Source: Rubrivivax sp.
GTDB lineage: Bacteria; Pseudomonadota; Gammaproteobacteria; Burkholderiales; Burkholderiaceae_C
Direction: 5' to 3'
DNA length: 64,000 nt
Assembly: GCA_016719535.1 (NCBI GenBank)
Contig: JADJYX010000017.1
Location: forward strand, 186,001 to 250,000
Shown piece by piece: positions 7,749 to 16,017 of the stretch (its first letter is position 1; the number at the start of each line of letters is the position of its first letter). The notes below the pieces were generated by a model, which was given only the letters and a program-made list of their open reading frames with translations, was not told the DNA's origin and ran no database searches. The translations under genes were made by a program, and so were the position numbers.

Positions 7749-8531
7749 ATGACCAATCCCCTCGTCCTTGTCGACCGCGGCACCCCCGGCCTGCGGGTGC
7801 TGACCCTCAACCGCCCTGATGCGATGAATGCGCTGTCGGTGGGCCTGATGGTCGAACTGACGCAGCAGATCGACGCCGCGGTCGCCGATACGTCGGTGCG
7901 CGTGCTGCTGCTCACCGGCGCCGGCCGCGCCTTCTGCGCCGGGCTCGACCTGAAGGAGATCGGCGCCGGCCGCAGCCGCCTGGGCGGCGGTGAACTGGGG
8001 GTGTCCGAATCCGACCCGGTGGCCGCGCTGGACCGCTTCCCCGGTCCGATCATCGGCGCCATCAACGGCGCGGCGGTGACCGGCGGCTTCGAGCTCGCGC
8101 TGGCCTGCGACGTGCTGATCGCCAGCCCGGCCGCACGCTTCGCCGATACGCACGCGCGCATCGGCATCGCGCCCGGATGGGGCTTGTCGCAGAAGCTCAG
8201 CCGCGCCATCGGGCCCTACCGCGCGCGCGAGGTCTCGTTCACCGGCAACTGGGTAGCGGCCGAGCAGGCCGCGACCTGGGGCTTCGTCAACCGCGTGGTG
8301 CCGGCGGACCAGCTGATGGCGCAGGCGCGCGCACTGGCCGCCGACATGCTGGGCACCGTGCCCGAGATGCTGCTGCGCTACAAGGCGGTGATCCGCGACG
8401 GCTATGCCCTGCCCTTCGGCGAGGCGATGCACCTGGAGCGCCAGCGCGGGCGCGAACACAATGCCCGCGTGGCGGCCGATGCGGTGGAATCGCGGCGCGA
8501 GGCGGTGCGCGAGCGCAACCGCGGCGGCTGA
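7749..8531 (+). CDS. Enoyl-CoA hydratase/isomerase (crotonase) family protein
   Basis: Acyl-CoA enzyme of 260 residues. The oxyanion-hole regions are AFCAGLDLKEI and GAAVTGGFELALACD. The first catalytic glutamate of crotonases is present in GGFELA. The second, normally in a PE-x-x-x-G setting, is replaced: the sequence is FADTHARIGIAPGWG. The protein may therefore not be a simple hydratase; isomerase, hydrolase or other crotonase chemistry is possible. The ATG follows the SDR stop by 11 bases. A reductase beside a crotonase suggests joint work on an acyl-CoA, which is inference. Confidence 0.85.
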   Translation: MTNPLVLVDRGTPGLRVLTLNRPDAMNALSVGLMVELTQQIDAAVADTSVRVLLLTGAGRAFCAGLDLKEIGAGRSRLGGGELGVSESDPVAALDRFPGPIIGAINGAAVTGGFELALACDVLIASPAARFADTHARIGIAPGWGLSQKLSRAIGPYRAREVSFTGNWVAAEQAATWGFVNRVVPADQLMAQARALAADMLGTVPEMLLRYKAVIRDGYALPFGEAMHLERQRGREHNARVAADAVESRREAVRERNRGG

Positions 8532-8543
8532 GCGCCGCCGCCC

Positions 8544-9605
8544 TCAGGACCCGAGCATCACGCCGATGCCACGCGCCGTGGCCACCAGCGGGTGGTCGAC
8601 CGGCACGATGCGGTTCTTGCCGGCGACCTCGCTCATCGCCACGCTGCCGATGGTGTCGCCCTGCAGCGTGACCATGCGGCCGAATTCGCCGCGGCGCACC
8701 AGCTGCGCCGCGTGGTAGCCGAAGCGCGTGGCCAGCACGCGGTCGTAGGGCGTGGGTGAGCCGCCACGCTGCACATGCCCCAGCAGCGTATGGCGCACCT
8801 CGCTGGCCAGGCGCTGCGACAGCTGCTGCTGCAGCACGGCGCCGACGCCGCCCAGCCGCAGCGGATCGGGGCTGTCGGCGATGTGCTCGCGCACCGTGAA
8901 GCCGGCGCCCTGCAGCTTCACGCCCTCGGCGATGCAGATCAGCGTATAGCCTTCGTGCGGCTCGCGCGTGCGGCAGAAGGCCGCCACGGCGTCCACGTCG
9001 ACCGGCAACTCGGGCAGCAGGATGACATCGGCACCGCCGGCGATGCCGCCCTCCAGCGCAATCCAGCCGGCATAGCGACCCATGGTCTCGGCGATCATCA
9101 CGCGGCCGTGGCTGCGGGCGGTGGTTTCCAGGCGATCCAGCGCATCGGCCACCACCGCCACCGCGCTGTCGAAGCCGAAGGTGCGGTCGGTGTGGCAGAG
9201 GTCGTTGTCGATGGTCTTGGGCACGCCCACCACCGGCAGGCCCAGTACGCTGAAGCGGTCGGCGATCGACATCGTGCCGTCACCTCCGATGGCCACCAGC
9301 GCATCGAGCCCCAGCTCGCGCACATAGGCCATGGCCTGGCCCGAGCAGTCGGCGCCGGCGGCGCCGAAAAAGTGGAAGGGGTCGCAGCGGTTGTGCGTGC
9401 CCAGCACGGTGCCGCCCTGCGCCAGCAGGCCTTCCACCGCGCGTGCGTCCAGCGGCCGCACCTGGCGCGTCAGCAGGCCCAGGAAGCCGCGCTCGATGCC
9501 GGTCACCGAGGCCTGCGCCTCGTTGACCAGGGCCAGCGTGACGGCGCGGATGACTGCGTTCAGGCCCGGGCAGTCGCCGCCGCCGGTGAGGATGCCGACA
9601 TGCAT
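8544..9605 (-). CDS. 6-phosphofructokinase family protein
   Basis: Phosphorylates fructose 6-phosphate in glycolysis. The 353-residue protein has LTGGGDCPGLN at the N-terminus, the phosphate-donor loop GGDGTMS, PKTIDNDL, and MGRYAGW. The Gly in GGDGT is typical of ATP-dependent enzymes, whereas Lys in PKTIDND is typical of pyrophosphate-dependent ones. The donor is most likely ATP, as in actinobacterial enzymes with the same mix, but this needs assay. A GGGAGG ribosome-binding site precedes the ATG. The gene is last in a minus-strand operon, 16 bases after the S10 carboxypeptidase gene. Phosphofructokinase is patchy in Burkholderiales, many of which rely on the Entner-Doudoroff route. Confidence 0.9.
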   Translation of the reverse strand: MHVGILTGGGDCPGLNAVIRAVTLALVNEAQASVTGIERGFLGLLTRQVRPLDARAVEGLLAQGGTVLGTHNRCDPFHFFGAAGADCSGQAMAYVRELGLDALVAIGGDGTMSIADRFSVLGLPVVGVPKTIDNDLCHTDRTFGFDSAVAVVADALDRLETTARSHGRVMIAETMGRYAGWIALEGGIAGGADVILLPELPVDVDAVAAFCRTREPHEGYTLICIAEGVKLQGAGFTVREHIADSPDPLRLGGVGAVLQQQLSQRLASEVRHTLLGHVQRGGSPTPYDRVLATRFGYHAAQLVRRGEFGRMVTLQGDTIGSVAMSEVAGKNRIVPVDHPLVATARGIGVMLGS

Positions 9606-9621
9606 GGTGAAGCCTCCCCCT

Positions 9622-11130
9622 TCAGCCGAGCCAACGTGCGAGATCGGCCTCGAGCTTGGCCAGATCCTCGAGGCGCGTATACATCATGTGGCCGGCGTCG
9701 TAGTAGTGGTGCTCGATGCGCGCCGACACCTCGGGCGGCACGTCCAGGTGGGCCAGCGACCAGTCGGTGGCGCTGTACGGTGTGCCCAGGTCGTAGCGGC
9801 CGCTGGCAACGAAGACCCGCAGGTGGGCGTTGCGCCGCAGCGCCCGCGCCAGGTCGGGCGTGGTGCAGGCAAAGCCGTTGCCCTGGGCCTCGCCGCGGTT
9901 CCAGTTCCAGGCCTTGTGGGTGGCGTGGCTGATGAGTTCGAAGCGCGCTTCCATCGCCACGCCCAGGGTCTGACCAAAATAGGCCAGTGCGGCCGAGGCA
10001 TAGGCCGGCGCGATGGCCTCGATGCCGGGGTCGAAGTCCCAGTCATGCCCGCGGCTGGCCGGCATCGGCCCGGTGGACCGCGCCTCCAGCCGGCCGACCA
10101 CGCGGCCCTGCGGCCGCAGCGCCTCCAGAAAATAGCTGCGGTCGCTGATGCGCAGGTTGAGCGACGCCACCAGGTCCGGCGCCAGCCCGGTCAGTTCGCC
10201 GATGCGGCGCGCCAGCCGCGTGCGCCGGCTGCCGTCCAGGCGCTGGCCCAGGTGCAGCGCGCCCAGGTAGTCCTCATCGACGAAGGCCTCCGCCGCGGCG
10301 CGCGCGGCGGCCGGCGATTCACCCAGGGCGCCGGCCAGCAGGCCGTGGTACTGCGACACCACCGCGAACGCGGGCAGAAACAGTGCATAGGGCAGTTCAT
10401 TGGCGGGCGCGAAGACGATGCTCTGCAGGTCCATCGCACAGCTGACCAGCACCAGCCCCGTCAGCGGCACGCCGGCGGTCTGCAGGCTGTCGGCCAGCGC
10501 CGCCCCGCGCGTGGTGCCATAACTTTCGCCCGCCAGGTAGACGGGCGACGCCCAGCGCTGGTGCCGCGTCAGCCAGGCGCGCATGACGTCGGTCAGTGCC
10601 TCGACGTCACCGTCGACCGACAGCATGCGCTTGCGCGCCGCCTCCGACGCACACACCGACCAGCCGGTGTGCGGGGGGTCGATGAAGACGAGGTCGAAAT
10701 GCGCCAGCCAGGTGAGCGCGTTGTCGACCACCGCGCCCGGGCCGCGCGCGGGCGATGCGTCGTCGGGCACGACCACGCGCTTGGGGCCGAGGGCCCCCAG
10801 GTGCAGCCACACCGACGCCGAGCCGGGACCGCCGTTGAAGGCGAAGCACACCGGCCGCGTCCCGGCGCCTTCGCCGGTCAGGCGGTAGCTGGTGGCCATC
10901 ACCGCCGCCTGCGGCTCGGCCAGCGCGCCCTCGAAGCCGGTGGCCATCACCGGCAGGAATTCGACGCGCGCCTCGTAGTGCAGCGTGCGCGAGGCGGTCT
11001 GCACCGCGCCCAGGCTGACGGCCGGCGCACGCGCCAGCAGGCGCTCGACGGCCTGGCGCAGCTTGCGGTCGGCTTCGCTCTCGCTGCCGCCGGCGGTTGC
11101 AGGAGAAGGCTTGGGGGCTTCTTCGGCCAT
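9622..11130 (-). CDS. S10 family serine carboxypeptidase-like protein
   Basis: Predicted alpha/beta-hydrolase of 502 residues from the S10 carboxypeptidase family, which removes C-terminal residues from peptides. The catalytic triad is visible as Ser203 in GESYGTT, Asp447 in GRYDLGTP and His481 in YDAGHMMY. The substrate-carboxylate binding stretch is FNGGPGSAS. No signal peptide is present (the N-terminus is acidic and Pro/Ser-rich), so it probably works in the cytoplasm, unlike vacuolar or secreted relatives. An AGGA ribosome-binding site lies six bases before the ATG. It sits between a PLP ammonia-lyase and phosphofructokinase in one operon. Confidence 0.88.
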   Translation of the reverse strand: MAEEAPKPSPATAGGSESEADRKLRQAVERLLARAPAVSLGAVQTASRTLHYEARVEFLPVMATGFEGALAEPQAAVMATSYRLTGEGAGTRPVCFAFNGGPGSASVWLHLGALGPKRVVVPDDASPARGPGAVVDNALTWLAHFDLVFIDPPHTGWSVCASEAARKRMLSVDGDVEALTDVMRAWLTRHQRWASPVYLAGESYGTTRGAALADSLQTAGVPLTGLVLVSCAMDLQSIVFAPANELPYALFLPAFAVVSQYHGLLAGALGESPAAARAAAEAFVDEDYLGALHLGQRLDGSRRTRLARRIGELTGLAPDLVASLNLRISDRSYFLEALRPQGRVVGRLEARSTGPMPASRGHDWDFDPGIEAIAPAYASAALAYFGQTLGVAMEARFELISHATHKAWNWNRGEAQGNGFACTTPDLARALRRNAHLRVFVASGRYDLGTPYSATDWSLAHLDVPPEVSARIEHHYYDAGHMMYTRLEDLAKLEADLARWLG

Positions 11131-11160
11131 GGACAGTCCTGTGAATCGTTGGAGGGCCGC

Positions 11161-12144
11161 TCAGCCCTGCAGCAGCCGGGCATAGACGGCGAGGTCGACA
11201 TTGCCACCACTGAGGATCACGCCCACGCGCTGGCCGCGCAGGTCGATGGCCCCTTCGAGCAGCGCCGCCGCCGCCAGGCAACCGGTGGGCTCGACCACCA
11301 TCTTCATGCGCTCGGCAAAGAAGCGCATCGTGCTCACCAGCTGCACGTCGCTCACCGTCAGCACGCCCTTCACCAGCTGGCGGATGACCGGGAAGGTGAG
11401 CTGGCCGCTGTGCTGGGTCTGCGCGCCGTCGGCGATCGTCTGCGGGGTGTCGATGTGCACGATCTCGCCGCGCGCCAGGCTCTGCTGCACGTCGTTGCCG
11501 GCCTCGGGCTCGACGCCCCACACCGCCACGCCGGGCGAGCGCCCGTGCGCGGCCACGGCGCAGCCGCTGATGAGCCCGCCGCCGCCCACGCACACCAGCA
11601 GCGCATCCAGCGGGCCCACGTCCTCGATCAGCTCCAGCGCCGCCGTGCCCTGACCGGCCATCACGTCCGCATGGTCGTAGGGTGGGATCAGCGTCATGCC
11701 GCGCTCGGCGGCGATGCGCCGGCCGATGGCCTCGCGGTCCTCGGTGTAGCGGTCGTACAGCACCACCTCGCTGCCGGCCATGCCGTGCTGGTAGCCGCGC
11801 GTGGCCGCGAGCTTGGGCGCCGGCGCGTCCTTGGGCATGACGATCACCGACGGCATGCCCAGCAGCCGGGCCGACAAGGCAATCGCCTGCGCGTGGTTGC
11901 CCGAACTGAAGGCGATCACGCCGGCACGGCGTTGTTCTGGCGTGAAGCGCGCCAGCGCGTTGTAGGCGCCGCGGAACTTGAAGGCGCCCATGCGCTGGAA
12001 GTTCTCGCACTTGAAGTGCACGCTGGCGCCGGTGCGCTCGTCCACGGTGCGCGAGGTGCGCGCGGGCGTGCGGTGGGCCACGCCGCGCAGCCGGTGGGCG
12101 GCGGCGGCGACGTCGGCAAAGGTGATGGCGAGCTCGGCAGTCAT
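11161..12144 (-). CDS. Threonine/serine dehydratase-like PLP ammonia-lyase
   Basis: Fold-type II PLP enzyme of 327 residues. The Schiff-base lysine is Lys56 in GAFKFRGA, the phosphate loop is VGGGGLISG, and FSSGNHAQ is the usual substrate loop. There is no C-terminal ACT regulatory domain, so it is not the allosteric biosynthetic IlvA. It looks like a catabolic threonine dehydratase or a threo-3-hydroxyaspartate ammonia-lyase, and the sequence alone does not decide between them. Its ATG overlaps the stop of the dioxygenase gene by four bases (ATGA), so the two are translationally coupled. Confidence 0.87.
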   Translation of the reverse strand: MTAELAITFADVAAAAHRLRGVAHRTPARTSRTVDERTGASVHFKCENFQRMGAFKFRGAYNALARFTPEQRRAGVIAFSSGNHAQAIALSARLLGMPSVIVMPKDAPAPKLAATRGYQHGMAGSEVVLYDRYTEDREAIGRRIAAERGMTLIPPYDHADVMAGQGTAALELIEDVGPLDALLVCVGGGGLISGCAVAAHGRSPGVAVWGVEPEAGNDVQQSLARGEIVHIDTPQTIADGAQTQHSGQLTFPVIRQLVKGVLTVSDVQLVSTMRFFAERMKMVVEPTGCLAAAALLEGAIDLRGQRVGVILSGGNVDLAVYARLLQG

Positions 12145-12899
12145 GGGTGGAGCATAGCCTGCGGCCCCTGAAAACCGTCGCGCCGCAGGGTGACGACGAG
12201 GGTGTCGCGGTAGGCACTGGCAGCGGCATCGACGGGCTGGATCGGCGTGCTCTCGTGGATCACGCGCGCGTCGTCCAGCAGCAGCACGCTCCAGGGGTCG
12301 GCCAGCGTGAAGCGCACGCCCTGCGGTCCGCGCGCGTCGAAGACACGCGTCTCGCCACCCTTCACGCGCTGGCGCGCCACCAGGAAGACCGCCACCAGGT
12401 CGACGCCGTCGCGGTGCGCGCCTTCGGGCGTGGGCCGGCCGATGCCGTCGGTGGTGTCGATGCGGAATACATGCGCTTCGGCATGCCAGCGCGGCGATGC
12501 CTGCAGACCGGCGGCCACGGTGGCCAGGCCGGTCAGCATCGTCGCCCAGCGCGGGTCGGCGGCCAGCGCCGGCGCCAGCGGCTCGAACCAGCGCTCGATG
12601 CCCCCATGCAGCGCGTTGTATTCGACCGGCTGCCAGTGCGCGCGGTGCGGCCAAGCCTGGACGCGATCACCCTCGATGACGAAGCAGCCGTGGCGGCGCC
12701 GCCGGTAGCGCCCGCCGTCGCGCAGGTAGCGGTCGGGCGGCAGGTCGTCCCAGTGCGCGCACCAGTCCAGCGGCGGCGCCGGCCAGCCGCACAGGTGCGC
12801 GCTGGAGGCGGCGTCGAGCACGGCAAAGCCGGCCGAGGCCATCTGCGCCGGCAGATCGGTCAGCGCGGTCAGCGGCGGGGGTGGCAGGTTGGCTGGCAT
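12141..12899 (-). CDS. 2-oxoglutarate/Fe(II)-dependent dioxygenase (2OG-Fe_Oxy_2 type)
   Basis: Non-heme iron enzyme of 252 residues. The iron triad appears as His162-x-Asp164 in GAHRDGVD and His215 in RVIHEST, and an Arg in AYRDTLVV is placed to bind 2-oxoglutarate. The family includes hydroxylases of free amino acids such as bacterial isoleucine dioxygenases, and many uncharacterised members. The substrate is unknown. It is the first gene of a minus-strand operon, with its stop overlapping the start of an ammonia-lyase that may act on hydroxy amino acids. The start was set by the ATG at 12899. Confidence 0.85.
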   Translation of the reverse strand: MPANLPPPPLTALTDLPAQMASAGFAVLDAASSAHLCGWPAPPLDWCAHWDDLPPDRYLRDGGRYRRRRHGCFVIEGDRVQAWPHRAHWQPVEYNALHGGIERWFEPLAPALAADPRWATMLTGLATVAAGLQASPRWHAEAHVFRIDTTDGIGRPTPEGAHRDGVDLVAVFLVARQRVKGGETRVFDARGPQGVRFTLADPWSVLLLDDARVIHESTPIQPVDAAASAYRDTLVVTLRRDGFQGPQAMLHP

Positions 12900-12973
12900 G
12901 GACAGACGCGTACAGGTACACCCGAAAGGGTGATGGATTGGAGAGATGACTCCACGGCCGTGTCAGCTTGGCG

Positions 12974-12995
12974 GCACCTTCGGCCGTTAAGGTGC
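12974..12995. promoter_or_regulatory. Perfect 7-bp dyad in a divergent promoter region
   Basis: GCACCTT and AAGGTGC are separated by eight bases, between the dioxygenase operon (left) and a small hypothetical gene (right). The geometry fits an operator for a dimeric repressor, but it could also be a hairpin in a leader RNA. Confidence 0.3.
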
Positions 12996-13021
12996 GTGTG
13001 CTTCCCAACACCCCTCCATCG

Positions 13022-13240
13022 ATGAACGCCACCACCGACAGCGAATCCCGCGCACTGGCCCTGGCGGACATCATCGATTTCAAGTGGCTGCTGACCGCCG
13101 AGGGTCTGCATGTGCATGTGGAGCGGCTGCAGAGCGACCCGGACTACGCCCGGCATTGCCTGGACAAGGCCGATGCGTCGTCGCGCGAGGCCGTGCGCGA
13201 CGCCGCGGCGCGCCTGCGCCGGCGCCTGGGTCTGGCCTGA
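13022..13240 (+). CDS. Small conserved-looking hypothetical protein (72 residues)
   Basis: I do not recognise the family. The protein is short, soluble and helical, with the core DIIDFKWLLTAEGLHVHVERLQSD and a basic C-terminus (RLRRRLGL). Tightly packed hydrophobic and charged residues and the fit between neighbours suggest a true gene. The ATG at 13022 was preferred to upstream in-frame codons because those fall in the divergent promoter region. It is convergent with the acyl-CoA ligase gene, with seven bases between them. Confidence 0.65.
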   Translation: MNATTDSESRALALADIIDFKWLLTAEGLHVHVERLQSDPDYARHCLDKADASSREAVRDAAARLRRRLGLA

Positions 13241-13247
13241 GCGCCGC

Positions 13248-14762
13248 TCAACGCGATTCATCACCCCGGGCCGCCTCGGCGGCACGCAATTCGGTCTTCA
13301 GCACCTTGCCGTAGTTGTTCTTGGGCAGGGCGTCGACGAAGCGATAGGCCTTGGGCCGCTTGTAGCGCGCGATATGGGCCAGGCAATGCGCATCGAGCGC
13401 GGCCGCATCGACACCCCGGCGTGCGACCACGTAGGCCACCAGCGATTCGCCCCACTCGGGGTCGGGCCGACCGATGACACTCGCCTCGGCCACCGCCGGG
13501 TGCGTGAGCAGCACCTCCTCGACCTCGCGCGGGTAGACGTTGTTGCCGCCACTGATCACCAGGTCCTTGCTGCGGTCGAGCAGGGTCAGGAAGCCTTCGT
13601 CGTCGAGGCGGCCGATATCGCCCGTCCACAGCCAGCCCTCGCGCAGCGTGGCGGCGGTGGCCTCGGGGGCCTGCCAGTAGCCGGCCATCACGACCTCGCC
13701 GCGCACGCAGACTTCACCGATGCCACCTGCCGGGAGTTCTCGACCCTCGGCGTCGCGGATCGACAGCTCGACCATCGGCTGCGCCAGGCCCACCGAGGCC
13801 ATGCGTTCGCGCCAGCGCGGGTGGGCGCGGTCCTCGATCACCGATCCGGGCAGCACGGTGATGGTCATCGGGCTCTCGCCCTGGCCGTAGATCTGCGCCA
13901 GGTGCGGACCGAGCACGGCGCGCGCGGCCTCGAGGTCGGCCAGGTACATCGGCGCGCCGCCGTAGACGATGGTGGCCAGGCCCTGCACCGGCGTGCCGCT
14001 GCGCCGCACGTGATCGGCAAGCCGCTTGACGATGGTCGGCGCCGCGAAGCACGAGGCATTGCGCCAATGCGCGGCGAGCGCGAAGAATTCGGTCTCGTCG
14101 AGGCCGCGCGAGGCCGGGATCACGTTGACGCCGGCATTCATCACATAAGGCAGGTGGTACATGCCGCTGCCGTGCGACAGCGGTGCCGGGTGCAGGCAGA
14201 CGTCACCCGCCGCCACCTGCTGCACCGTGGCCACGTAGGCCATGGCAGCCCAGCGCAGGTTGCGCTGCGTCAGCGTCACGCCCTTGGGGCGGCCGGTGGT
14301 GCCGCTGGTGTAGAAGAGCCAGGCGGCGTCGTCCTCGCGGCGCTCGACCGGCCGCTCCAGCGTCGCGGCCGGGGGCGCTGAAAGGTCCCGCCACAGCGCC
14401 AGGCCGGGAGGCGCATGCGGGGCCAGTTCGTCGGCATGGCGCGCGTCGAGCACACAGGCCCTGGCGCCGCACTGGCCGAGGATCCAGGCCGCCTCGCGGC
14501 CATGCAGGCGCGCATTCATCGGCACCACCACCGCGCCCAGCCACCACAGGCCCCACAGGGCCACCAGATAGTCGGGGGCGTTGTCCATGAACAGGCCCAC
14601 CCGGTCGCCGGCCGCCACGCCCTGGCCGCGCGCCCAGTCTGCAAAGCCACAGGCCGCGTGCGCCAGGCCGCGGTAGTCGAGGACGACCTGCGTGCCGAGC
14701 GCGACGGCCGGGCGGTCGCCATGGGCCAGCGCGTTGCGATGCAGCCAGAGCGCGAGGTTCAT
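13248..14762 (-). CDS. AMP-dependent acyl-CoA synthetase/ligase
   Basis: Adenylate-forming enzyme of 504 residues that activates a carboxylic acid to its CoA thioester. The P-loop motif FYTSGTTGRPKG lies near residue 150, the central motif is YGQGESPM, and WTGDIGRLDDEGF holds the hinge Asp. The C-terminal catalytic Lys is in KNNYGKVLK. The overall pattern resembles medium- or long-chain fatty acid or benzoate-type ligases, but the acid is not determined. The gene ends seven bases from the small hypothetical gene. The deaminase gene lies 51 bases upstream on the same strand. Confidence 0.87.
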   Translation of the reverse strand: MNLALWLHRNALAHGDRPAVALGTQVVLDYRGLAHAACGFADWARGQGVAAGDRVGLFMDNAPDYLVALWGLWWLGAVVVPMNARLHGREAAWILGQCGARACVLDARHADELAPHAPPGLALWRDLSAPPAATLERPVERREDDAAWLFYTSGTTGRPKGVTLTQRNLRWAAMAYVATVQQVAAGDVCLHPAPLSHGSGMYHLPYVMNAGVNVIPASRGLDETEFFALAAHWRNASCFAAPTIVKRLADHVRRSGTPVQGLATIVYGGAPMYLADLEAARAVLGPHLAQIYGQGESPMTITVLPGSVIEDRAHPRWRERMASVGLAQPMVELSIRDAEGRELPAGGIGEVCVRGEVVMAGYWQAPEATAATLREGWLWTGDIGRLDDEGFLTLLDRSKDLVISGGNNVYPREVEEVLLTHPAVAEASVIGRPDPEWGESLVAYVVARRGVDAAALDAHCLAHIARYKRPKAYRFVDALPKNNYGKVLKTELRAAEAARGDESR

Positions 14763-14813
14763 GGCCGCCGATGATAGGCGGCGCTTCCGCCGCTGGCGGC
14801 TGGGAGCCTGTTC

Positions 14814-15251
14814 CTAGGCGACGCCGGGCGGGCCGGCGTCCTGCGCCCGCGGCCCGAAATACATGCGACCGACACCTGCACCGGCCGCGGCCATTTCACA
14901 CCGCCGGCAGGGCCGGGATGTCGAATACAGCAGGGCACCCTGGACCCCCTGGGGGCCGACGGCCGCCAGCGCGTGCCGGATGGCCTCGCGCTCGGCATGT
15001 GCCTCCGGGTCCTTGTTCTTCACCACCCGGCTGGGCCCATATCCGATGATGCGGTCGTCCTTGACGAGCACGGCCCCATAGGCCTGGTCACCCCAGGAGA
15101 GCGCCAGTTGCCGCATCGCCTCGGCGGCCGCGATCCAGCGCCGCCCGGCATCCGCTGCGTCGGCAAGGGCCAGCCGCGGTGCGCAGGCGCACAGCACCGG
15201 GGCGAGCGTCACGCAACGCCGGGTGATGGCTGTCGCAGACCTTGCGGTCAC
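14814..15251 (-). CDS. Exported cytidine/deoxycytidylate deaminase-like protein
   Basis: A zinc deaminase fold of 145 residues. The zinc site is His85-Ala-Glu87 (EAHAEREAI) and Cys115-xx-Cys118 (SRPCRRCE). The start is GTG at 15251, whose GTGA overlaps the stop of the lipoprotein gene by four bases. No in-frame ATG fits. From this start the first 31 residues look like a secretion signal: Arg-Arg, a hydrophobic stretch with VTLAPVLCACAP, and an Ala-rich cleavage region. A deaminase of this fold outside the cytoplasm would be unusual. Alternatively a downstream start would give a cytoplasmic enzyme. Substrate is unknown; the fold also covers guanine deaminase and riboflavin-type enzymes. Confidence 0.7.
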   Translation of the reverse strand: MTARSATAITRRCVTLAPVLCACAPRLALADAADAGRRWIAAAEAMRQLALSWGDQAYGAVLVKDDRIIGYGPSRVVKNKDPEAHAEREAIRHALAAVGPQGVQGALLYSTSRPCRRCEMAAAGAGVGRMYFGPRAQDAGPPGVA

Positions 15252-15829
15252 CGCTTGGCGGCTGCGAAGTCGCGCAACACAGTCGCGGCGATCGAGTCGA
15301 CCTGCTGCGGTGTGACCTTGGCAAAGATGCCGCTCCAGGCGCTGGATGTCGTGCTGTAGGTCTGTTCGCCGAACGGCGTGCCGTCGCGAAGGCTGGAGAA
15401 ACGGGCCCTGGCCTCGATGAAGGCATTGCCCGTCATCACCCCGAACATGATTCGGGCGCCGATGCCGACGAGGCGGTAGTCGGCCACGTCCACCAGCAGG
15501 ATGGTTCCATCCTCGCCCGTGGGCCTTGGCTCGGTGTCGGAGAAGGCAAAGGCCACGCCGGCCTGCCTGGCATGGTCGGCAAACGTATCCTGCCATTCGC
15601 GCTTGAACGCGGGCCAGTCCTTGGACTCGACCACGACCTTCGGGCCGGTCATCGCCAGCACCAGCCTGCGCTTGGCGGCGTCCGGCAGCGCGACGGCCGG
15701 TGCCAGCGGGGCTGCCGGCGCGGAAGCCGACGGCGGCGTGGACGCACCACCCCCGCCGCCGGGCGCCGAAGCGCAACCGGCCAGCAGCAGGGCGACGGTG
15801 AACGTGAGGGTGAGCAGGGCAGGTGTCAT
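15248..15829 (-). CDS. DUF4410-like lipoprotein
   Basis: Predicted lipoprotein of 193 residues. The lipobox LLAGC is at the end of a 14-residue hydrophobic signal, and an Ala/Ser/Pro/Gly-rich linker of about 35 residues follows. The globular domain resembles DUF4410, in which members are secreted proteins of unknown role. The stretch GTILLVDVADYRLVGIG is typical of the family. A sigma-70-like promoter lies about 130 bases upstream. The stop overlaps the GTG start of the deaminase-like gene, so both are made together and exported. No function is known. Confidence 0.75.
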   Translation of the reverse strand: MTPALLTLTFTVALLLAGCASAPGGGGGASTPPSASAPAAPLAPAVALPDAAKRRLVLAMTGPKVVVESKDWPAFKREWQDTFADHARQAGVAFAFSDTEPRPTGEDGTILLVDVADYRLVGIGARIMFGVMTGNAFIEARARFSSLRDGTPFGEQTYSTTSSAWSGIFAKVTPQQVDSIAATVLRDFAAAKR

Positions 15830-15932
15830 GGTGGCAAGGCGCTCCGGGGTGATCCGCAGGGCATGGCCGATCGTGCAGCCCGAGGCCGCATCCGCCGGGA
15901 GACGACGGCGTCGCGCCATGCCAAGACGCCGC

Positions 15933-15961
15933 AGCATAGGCCGCCCACGCCGCGCGGACAA
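15933..15961 (-). promoter_or_regulatory. Sigma-70-like promoter of the DUF4410/deaminase genes
   Basis: TTGTCC (15956-15961) and TATGCT (15933-15938) are separated by 17 bases on the minus strand. A start near 15926 would give a leader of about 97 bases before the lipoprotein ATG at 15829. This is one of the few promoters here with both hexamers. Confidence 0.5.
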
Positions 15962-16017
15962 GACTGACCGACCGGCGGTGCGCCCCGGTACCCCCGCGCA
16001 TGCCGCTCGCCCCGGCA

